A stretch of 64,000 nt of DNA. Origin: Apostichopus japonicus (taxonomy: Eukaryota > Echinodermata > Holothuroidea > Aspidochirotida > Stichopodidae). The translations under genes and the position numbers were made by a program. The notes beneath the pieces were generated by a model. The model saw nothing but the letters and a program-made list of their open reading frames with translations. It made no database searches and was not told the DNA's origin. Each line of letters begins with the position of its first letter. Positions within the stretch are counted from its first letter, which is position 1. Positions 56,466-64,000 of this stretch are shown here, in pieces. Where the stretch lies: NCBI RefSeq assembly GCF_037975245.1, contig NC_092568.1, positions 32,334,501-32,398,500 on the forward strand, read 5' to 3'.

Positions 56466-58331
56466 TTGTAATGGAATCTGAATCAGAACAGACAAAATTG
56501 TCACTTGTTTGATATCCTGGTCAAGTCAGGAAGCCACATTTCACTGTTCCACATGTTATCATAAAAATGAAATTCACATCCATTGTTAAGCATTAACCAT
56601 TGAATTGTTGTTGTTATTTTTTTTCCTGGTGATCCAGTGGATAGATCAATTTTTTTTTAAACAAATCAGACTTGAAGTCTCAAAATCTGTAAAGATAACA
56701 CAAACCCAATATTTACATCTCGTAGATGGTGGGGATCATGAAGAATTCTGCATCCCTCTTTTATTAATTATGACTTCAGAAGTCATCATCATCATGATGT
56801 TTAGCTTATCATCTTTTACAGGCAGTGTCTTCTCTGTGACTTTTCTGTACAGGTTAAACAGTAACAGTCTATTGCAATGTTATACAACCATACAATATTT
56901 CCAATAGTAAAGTCAGTTTGTTAAAAAAAAATCTGAATTTCAAAATACCAGTGTTCACTATCATGATTTTTACCTTATTAATGAGTAAAACATGGTTAAA
57001 TTCAATTCCCAGTAAGTATTTCAGGCCTTATATTCTTGTAGAATTTCCATTACCATGGCTACACATAAGTTTGTTAAGAGAGAGTTCACAATTGTTTTCA
57101 GGTGTGTATGTGTTATTTCTACCAAATGTCAGCTATTCTTGCATAAATTAAATCTGAGGGACATTAGTGGCAACCTTTTAATTCAAAACTAATGTTCAAT
57201 ATCGGAAAGACAAAGCAGAAATTATGTGTGGTGTTATAAGTTGGTGAGGAAGTTTGTTGTTAAAGGATACATCATTTTTAAAAGAGGTAAAGTACCCACC
57301 TGGAGTGGGTTCTGGTTTTCATCTGCTTCTGGTTTTTGCATTTGACCTTTATCAGGATGCAGAATCTCAGAACGAGTTACCAACACAGTTTATTATCTTG
57401 TCAAGTTTCATTTTTCAAATAATGAAGAACTGTGGAACATTTTGTGTTTGTTCTTTGTAGGTGATTTATCTAATATTTAACAATGGAATCATAATTATGC
57501 GTCAAGTGTACAACCACCATATTTGTTATGGGGAAGGGGCGTTGTTAGGATGTTATGTCCTGGGGGAAGGAATTTGAGAAATTGAGGTATTATGGAGGCT
57601 GCTTAAGAGCAAAAATATGCTCTACTTTGGAACTTTTCAAACAATGTAGGGGAATTTCCAACTGGTTAGGTTGGATCATACATATATACAGTGGGTAGGA
57701 AGTTATCAAAAAGTAAAGGCACAGATAATACAGTGGGTCTGGTGTGTTCCAAGTAAAATTCAGTCTTGTAGAAGCTACCATAGTTCCGATGGGATATTGA
57801 TAAATTTTGTGGCCAAATTTATACTTTTACTAACCTATCAGTGTTTCATCAAAATTTTCAGTTTTCACATCTAACATTACCGAAAAAAAAACAATTAAAA
57901 CTTGATAGCAGATTGCCAGTTTTGTGAGTTACATCGAATGAAAAAGTATCAGTTGATTGCCTACTAAGTCTTGAGCTAATATAAAGGATCTAACTGATTG
58001 ATTTAGCACTGCTGTGAGATGCATCGCTAGTTGATGCCAAAGAGAGCGTGTCTTGTCTTCATAAAGTACACAATCTCCTGTTGACTGTATATGGCTAGTC
58101 TTAGATTATCGAAGTTAAACTATTGTCAGTGAAGTGGAGTTTGCTTCAGCTCATCTTTCGTCAGTTTGTTGATAAATGTCAATATATTTACATGATTAAT
58201 AAGTACTAGAAATGAGTGTTTCTTCGCTATCTCCACCTCTTTCATTCTCTCTGTTTTACGAAGTACAACACTTTTTTTCCCACCCAATTCATAACGGTAA
58301 AATGAAGGAGATTCGTCATCGTGGTGGACAG
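56466..58331. other. Intergenic DNA downstream of kaptin
   Basis: AT-rich. A weak similarity links about 57560-57690 with 62470-62620 (CTTTTCAAACAATGT against CTTTTGAAACAATGT, then GGTTGGATCATACATATATAC against GGTTGCATACCGTTATATATAC), suggesting an old repeat. No gene seen. Confidence 0.4.
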
Positions 58332-58494
58332 CAATAGTATAGCCTATGGTATGGTGGATTGAATAGGGACAAAGGAAAGAAAAAATGGAGATAAAAAGCC
58401 AAATTTTGACATTAAAAGTCAAAATTTTTTTGATTTGGGGACACTTTTTTTCTTTCCTATGTCCCTATAAAGCCACCGTACTATAGGCCTATTG
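58332..58494. mobile_element. Short palindromic MITE
   Basis: 163 bp whose halves are inverted: CTATGGTATGGTGG, then GGGACAAAGGAAAG, against CTTTCCTATGTCCC, then CCACCGTACTATAG. The centre is short and AT-rich. No clear TSD was found. Confidence 0.65.
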
Positions 58495-58847
58495 GCAATG
58501 AAAGTTTTTATTTTATCTAGCTATATTGAGAGAATTAACTTTCGGGATTTTAGGTCGTTGGAAAGTGCTCTCACTCGAGATGGCTTTGGTAAATATGATG
58601 ATGGTTAATAGTGTGAATTTCACGTTTTAGGAATAACTCGCCAAAATGGAAGTGAAGAAACTTGTCTGAACCTGAAGCTCAGAATCGAATCTCTTTACTC
58701 TAATAACGTTACCTGATTTTACATTCCCAGACATTGGCGTAAACTAAAGTGGTGGTGGGGTAGGGGGCAATTACCAGAGCAGCCTAGCTACCAACAGTTT
58801 ATAGAGTATACGTTACTAAGTTTGCAATTTGCCTGACCCACCTTTAC
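58495..58847. other. Intergenic DNA
   Basis: About 350 bp with nothing recognisable. Confidence 0.4.
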
Positions 58848-59608
58848 CAGGCGCGTATCCAGGATTTTCAAACCCGGGGGGCGCGAATTACTATCTAAGC
58901 GGAGCGCCACCATCGGTTGGCGCGCAGCGTACAAGAAAATTTCTGGTTTTGAAACCCCCCAGATCACCGGAAACGGCACTTCTCGGGCTTGAAATGACCA
59001 ATCAGATGTACACTTTTTGCCTGAGAACCAAGTATTTCCTAATAGTTTTTTTCCATCCATAACCTTTTTGAAGATTGTCAACCCGGCACACATCATGTTC
59101 GACCTGATGGCATCTCCTGTGGGTCTTTGCTTTTGTAGGTGATTCTACGTCGCGGCCCACAATACCCGTCAGCCCCACTTTTCAAGGTTTTAAGCCCCAT
59201 ATTTGTTCAGAATTTGAAAATTCACATTCCTCGTGAATAAACTCACTTCAAAACATACCCATAATCTTGTACAAAATTTCATCTATGGACAACCAATATA
59301 GAAAAAACTTCCTTCAACCCCTAACAGACCGGTGAAAATTGCACGAGTAGAGGGAAGTGTGATGTAGAATGTTGGTCAGAAATTATGTCAGCAGTCCATT
59401 TGAGTCCGTCGGAGGGGGGGGGGGGCATCCGCCCTGACCGTATGGACGCTCCGCCACTGCGCGGCGGGGGTGCAGCCCCTAATTCGCCATTACTAATGTA
59501 AAAGAGAATTTTGACATAATTGGACCTCCATGCTTTTTATACATCTACATGAGACATGTCGTTGTTAACATTAGCATCCCGCGGTATACTGCGCAATTTG
59601 AACGGACC

Positions 59609-60585
59609 GTACGGTACATGATGGCATGCGATGTAATAACCGATGCTTGCTTATATGATATCGACATTAACACGTTGAACGCGCGCTTCGCGCGCGAAAA
59701 TTTTTGGTTATTTTTTCAGGCAAGTCGGACAGTTTTGAGGCTTTTCATCCTGGAACGCCATTTTCATGCTCACTGGTATGATGGGATATCTGCTGTTTGC
59801 GTTACAAATTCGAACAGGCGCGTAGCGAGGAATTTGCCAAGGGAGGGGCGAAGCCTGTAGGCAAACTGTCTAAGCGTAGAGCCACCATAGGTTGGCGCGA
59901 AGCGTTCAAGAAAATTTTGGCCGAAAATGCCTCCCAGATCGCTGGAAATGGCACTACCCAGGACCATTTGTTAGCGCGAAGCGTACAAGCAAATTTTGGC
60001 CGAAAATGTCTTCCAGATAGCTGGAAATGACACTTCCCAGGCCTTGTAAGTTGCATCTAAGCACTTTCTATTTTGAAATTACCTAGCGATATCATTTAAA
60101 AAAAATGCTGAATGGGGGGGGCGGGCGGTCGCCCCCATCCCAAAAATCGTCATGTTCCCCGACGACACGGTCGAGTTCGAGACCAGCCACAGTTGGTTTC
60201 ATAGCACAATTCTACACACGCGTTATGATAGACCATATATAGTATATATATATAGATCATTAGTGAGAGAGGAAAATGGAAACGTCAAAAAATGGAGTTG
60301 TCGGTGTAAGGGGTAGGGTGAGTCACACTTTTACGAAATCATTGATCCGTCACTGGCTACCCTTCAGCGCTGTAATGATGTCACTGTTCCTCTTTCTATT
60401 CGCGTTTTTCTTTTACTCCCTCCTTTTCTCCTTTTTCTCTCTTTCTTCTTTTTCTTTTTCCTTCCTTCCTCTCCTCCTCCTCTTTTTTCCCCTCTTTTTT
60501 CCTTTTTTCTTCCCTTTTTTTTCTCTCCTCTTTTTCTTACCCGGGGGGCGCGCGCCCCCAACGTCCCCCCCCTGGATACGCACTA
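59609..60585. repeat. Direct repeat copy A
   Basis: Starts CGTACGGTACATGATGGC and ends CCCTGGATACGCAC. It differs from copy B (60802-61770) by about 20 extra bases near 59672 (a CGCGCGC-TTC-GCGCGCG type palindrome) and scattered changes. Confidence 0.85.
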
Positions 60586-60801
60586 TACGGTCCGTTAAAA
60601 TTGTGCAGTATAACGCGGGATGCTAATGTAAACAACGACATGTCTCATGTAGATGTATAAAAAGCATGGAGGTCCAATTATGTCAAGGAGGGAGTATCAA
60701 AATAAGAAATTTTCTTGTACGCTGCGCGCCAACCGATGGTGGCGCTCCGCTTAGATTGTAATTCGCGCCCCCCGGGTTTGAAAATCCTGGATACGCGCCT
60801 G

Positions 60802-61770
60802 CGTACGGTACATGATGGCATGCGATGTAATAACCGATGCTTGCTTATACGATATTGACATGAGCACGTTGAATTTTTGGTTATATTTTCAGGCAAGTCG
60901 GACAGTTTTGAGGCTTTTCATCCTGGAACGCCATTTTCATGCTCACTGATATGATGTGATATCTGCTGTTTGCGTTACAAATTCGAACAGGCGCGTAGCG
61001 AGGAATTTGCCAAGGGAGGGGCGAAGCCTGTAGGCAAATTATCTAAGCGTAGCGCCACCATAGGTTGGCGCGAAGCGTACAAGAAAATTTTGGCCGAAAA
61101 TGCCTCCCAGATCGCTGGAAATGGCACTACCCAGGACCATTTGTTAGCGCGAAGCGTACAAGCAAATTTTGGCCGAAAATGTCTCCCAGATCGATGGAAA
61201 TGACACTTCCCAGGCCTTGTAAGTTGCCTCTAAGCACTTTCCATTTTGAAATTACTTATCGATATCATTTAAAAAATGCTGAATGGGGGGGGGGCGGGCG
61301 GTCGCCCCCATCCCAAAATGCGTCATGTTCCCCGACGACACGGTAGAGTTCAAGACCAGCCACAGTTGGTTTCATAGCACAATTCTACACACGCGTTATG
61401 ATAGACCATATATAGTATATATATATATAGATCATTAGTGAGAGAGGAAAATGGAAACGTCAAAAAATGGAGTTGTCGGTGTAAGGGGTAAGGTGAGTCA
61501 CACTTTTACGAAATCATTGATCCGTCACTGGCTACCCTTCAGCGCTGTAATGATGTCACTGTTCCTCTTTCTCTTCCCGGTGTCTTCGCGTTTTGCTTTT
61601 ACTCCCTCTTTTCTCCTTTTTCTCTCTTTCTTCTTTTTCTTTTCCCTTCCTTCCTCTCCTTCTCCTCTTTTTTCCCCTCTTTTTTCCTTTATTCTTCTCT
61701 TTTTTTTCTCTTCTCTTTTTCTTACCCGGGGGGCGCGCGCCCCCAACGCCCCCCCCCCCTGGATACGCAC
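60802..61770. repeat. Direct repeat copy B
   Basis: Offset from copy A by 1173-1193 bp and nearly identical in the part around GAGGAATTTGCCAAGGGAGG and TTGGCCGAAAATG. It follows directly on the inverted terminal block ending at 60801. Confidence 0.85.
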
Positions 61771-61773
61771 CTG

Positions 61774-63737
61774 TTTACATCTACCAGTTAATTTGTCGAA
61801 CAATTCTGTATCGGGTAAACTTCGGATTATCAGTCAGAAAGCGATCAATAATACGGCCGGCCTGTACGTAAGTGGCCATGGGGAAAGGTTTGAAGGGATT
61901 AGTTATTTTCCAGTATTGGGTATATATATAATACGGGGTCTGCAATCAACCACCTACTTCATACGTTTGAGTGTTCCATTGTAAAGAAATAAAAACATTG
62001 ACAATTTACTGAATAAGTTCCTTGTATGTGGTATCGTGCTATAATTATAATCTGTGATATCATACTGATCGCTGAGACCGTACAAGGAACTTCTGGGTAT
62101 AGTATTATTGATATGATGATGCAACCTTCGAAACAATGCTTTTGTTGTGACGGGGTGCTATTTATGTCGGTTAGGTATGATAAAGTCACTTCGCAAAGTT
62201 TAAACAATGACTTCACCTGAGGAGGGTCGTGATATATTGCATCACTTGAACAACAAGGACAATTTGACGTGTTGTCCATGCATATGAATGACGTCGCAAA
62301 ATATTTCACAATTTTTTTAACCAAATAGAATGAACAATGAAGTGAAATACATAAATGGTAGAAAGACCACTGATTCGTTTTCACTTGACTTGGTCTGTCT
62401 TGTATCATTCTAAATGTTTGACACAAAAGTGTTATCTATCATAGTGGAGGAGGGCACTAAGATTTTGTTACGTTCGGGCCGGAGAGCCGAGTCTAAAATT
62501 AAGGCCTTCTCTTTGAGAAGTTTTGGTGAAATGTGTTTAGATATTGGTGCTATATTTGGCGACTTTTGAAACAATGTTGAGGGTTTTTAAACTGTTGAGG
62601 TTGCATACCGTTATATATACATTTTATGTATTAATGTACTGGACACTATTAGTTTTTGTACTGTTGTCTGTCAGTGGGGAAGGGGGGGGGTGATTTTATT
62701 CTGAGAGCTAAATTAAGCCCTTAGTATAAAGTGTTTGCGCCCTTTTACCGAAGCACTGTATTCGGCGGCTGTGTATATCAGACCTACGTACGTTCCTCAA
62801 AGCCTTTGACAAACATTTTACGGAACAGAGAGTTCCGCGGAATAGCAACTTCCTGCCTCTATGCAGTACGTGTCGTAAGGAGGTATAAAAAAGTGGGGTA
62901 GGGGTAGGTCGGAAAATGTTGGCGTTGTCTATATCTCAAAATTTCGAAAATTCTTTCCAAATTTTCCCAAACGTTCGAAGTTTTATTCTGGAAGCTGTGT
63001 TGACTTTTATATCTAGAAAAGTATGACCTTTTAATATTGAAATTTCGAATGAGATCCAGTGAGCAGGGAGACAGATTTGGAGAACGCACAGCGACCTTTT
63101 TATGAAAACGCTTCCTTCCATCTTGCCATCAGCATTTCAAGGCGCACCCATGTGAGTAGCCTCACTATAGTGAGACATGACTCCAAGGGGTGAACTTCTG
63201 ACTGGACCTGGAAATCGAGGATCTCAAGCTCACGAAATTGATTTTGTTTTTAGTATTTGCCTGCAAGTTCTTATCGGCAGACGTTACTAAGAGTGCAAAA
63301 CTCGAACAGCGAGCACCTTACTTCGCAATTCCCTTTCCCGTTCCAGTTTGTGATTGCGAGCTATTGTATTTTCATCCAATGTTCAAGCGAATATGAAAAG
63401 TCGAGTCCCGGAGTGAATGTCCTGACATGTACATACGTTACATATCTTACTACTCTTGAAAAAGTTGTAGAAATTGTTTCTTCAAGTTGCTTACAGTACT
63501 TTTTTAAATTGCAAAATATTAATATTTGCTGCCCTCTATTACCGAAATTTGTGAGTCGTGTTTATCAGCTACTAAAAAAGGTTTTTCTTCAATGAAAACT
63601 AGTTCTCAAAGAAACAAACATAGTTTTGAAGATATTTGTAATAGTTGAGAAGTACAAATTTGGGGATGTGATTCACTGATTGAGAAACTTGATGTAGCCG
63701 TCATCATTTTAGTCAGCTGATTGCCACGTAGAATTCA
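61774..63737. other. Intergenic DNA before the putative Rab1 gene
   Basis: Nothing recognisable apart from a short inverted repeat (AAGTTCCTTGTA at about 62015, inverse ending at 62092) and a G run near 62681. The 155-codon minus-strand frame at 61959-62426 has no known domain and spans that repeat. Confidence 0.45.
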
Positions 63738-63757
63738 TTACGTCAGCTCCGGCCAAT
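63738..63757 (+). promoter_or_regulatory. CRE-like and CCAAT motifs, putative Rab1 promoter
   Basis: TTACGTCA (inverse of TGACGTAA, a CREB/ATF-type site) at 63738-63745 is followed by GGCCAATGG with CCAAT at 63753-63757. They lie 166-185 bp before the MNPEY start codon, a usual promoter distance. Confidence 0.45.
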
Positions 63758-63922
63758 GGCAACACCCCCTCCAAGTTGTTCACCTTTGTATGTAACCACC
63801 ATATTGAAACTTCCTCGTCACAATAAGTAGTACGAACTCTATCTAGATTTGAACTATTTGCCGATTACTGAAGAAGAAGAAAACACATTTTACAAGCTTG
63901 GATAATCCTGCACATATCAATA

Positions 63923-63936
63923 ATGAATCCCGAATA
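63923..63936 (+). CDS. RAB1: Putative Rab1 first coding exon (partial gene)
   Basis: The five codons ATG AAT CCC GAA TA, then donor GTAAGT, read MNPEY with the Tyr codon split by the intron. Rab1 GTPases of animals begin MNPEY-DYLFKLLLIG (human Rab1A has MSS before it), and an early intron right after this peptide would fit. A at -3 supports the start. The rest of the gene, including the P-loop exon, would lie beyond 64000. The match is only five residues, so the call leans on the donor and the promoter-like motifs upstream. Rab1 is a small GTPase that drives ER-to-Golgi vesicle tethering. Confidence 0.5.
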
Positions 63937-64000
63937 GTAAGTTTCGTGAAATCAAGGACACAATGGAGAAAAAGAGTAGAATATCTACGAGGGTGTTCTT

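Larger units (their letters stand above)
58848..61773. mobile_element. Composite nested transposon region
   Basis: The left end CAGGCGCGTATCCAGG and the right end CCTGGATACGCACCTG are inverted, flanked by TTTAC at 58843-58847 and 61774-61778, a possible 5-bp TSD. Inside, about 97 bp at 58848-58945 recurs inverted at 60705-60801. A block of about 100 bp at 59508-59609 recurs inverted at 60593-60690. About 1 kb at 59609-60585 recurs directly at 60802-61770. Each direct copy has a CT-rich tract and a GGGGGGCGCGCGCCCCC hairpin. The end of a MITE like that at 6621 lies at about 59420-59459. The long CT-tract frames (60276-60626, 61451-61984) are not genes. Confidence 0.75.

Noticed and set aside
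60276-61984. Phe, Ser and Leu rich ORFs of 116 and 177 codons
   Set aside because: They lie on CT-rich tracts inside the two direct repeat copies and have no domain; the minus-strand Lys-Arg frames are the same tract read backwards.
62015-62092. Inverted repeat AAGTTCCTTGTA with its inverse 55 bp on
   Set aside because: Exact for 12 bp but without TSD, further pairing or a second copy; left as unexplained.
61959-62426. 155-codon ORF on the minus strand
   Set aside because: Long for this AT-rich DNA but with no recognisable motif, no splice or promoter support, and it spans a short inverted repeat. Transcript data could overturn this.

Overview
The window is animal nuclear DNA. It holds large genes with canonical GT-AG introns, AT-rich introns and intergenic DNA, microsatellites, non-LTR retrotransposon relics, a tRNA-derived SINE and many short DNA transposons. 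The three complete proteins keep clear similarity, and in one case identical residue numbering, to their human counterparts. The repeat types are those usual in marine invertebrates. An echinoderm-like or other marine invertebrate is my guess for the source; the species cannot be named from the sequence. It is not bacterial, so operons, Shine-Dalgarno sites and CRISPR do not apply.

Layout. (1) 1-1534: flank with an AT microsatellite, a tRNA-like cloverleaf and a probable hAT-type relic. (2) 1546-32319, plus strand: spastin (SPAST), a microtubule-severing AAA ATPase, in 13 coding exons (617 codons). (3) 36250-41569, minus strand: PNO1, a 40S ribosome assembly factor, in 6 exons (253 codons), tail-to-tail with spastin. 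(4) 41.6-44.6 kb: intergenic DNA with a reverse transcriptase relic, a hairpin repeat and an 810-bp transposon. (5) 44614-55904, plus strand: kaptin (KPTN), a KICSTOR subunit, in 11 exons (455 codons). (6) 56.5-61.8 kb: transposon-rich DNA with nested direct and inverted duplications. (7) At the right edge, 63923-63936 plus strand, a five-codon exon reading MNPEY before a strong splice donor: the likely first coding exon of Rab1, behind a CRE-like and a CCAAT motif.

The genes do not form one pathway: cytoskeleton and ER shaping (spastin), small-subunit rRNA maturation (PNO1), amino-acid control of mTORC1 (kaptin) and ER-Golgi traffic (Rab1). All exon joins given were checked by reading phase and by continuity of the protein.

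The most unusual content is the density of non-autonomous DNA transposons, many with readable target-site duplications (TSDs): 6621-7002, 38910-39892, 40446-41092, 43402-44211, 48932-49467 and 51908-53543, plus two TTAA-bounded copies of one family at 5480-5846 and 46701-47063. Other notable points are a spastin 5' end built for two isoforms (overlapping upstream ORF, weak first AUG, strong internal AUG), and a hairpin-rich repeat of about 90 bp present in two places. I found no clear sign of a wholly new gene system.
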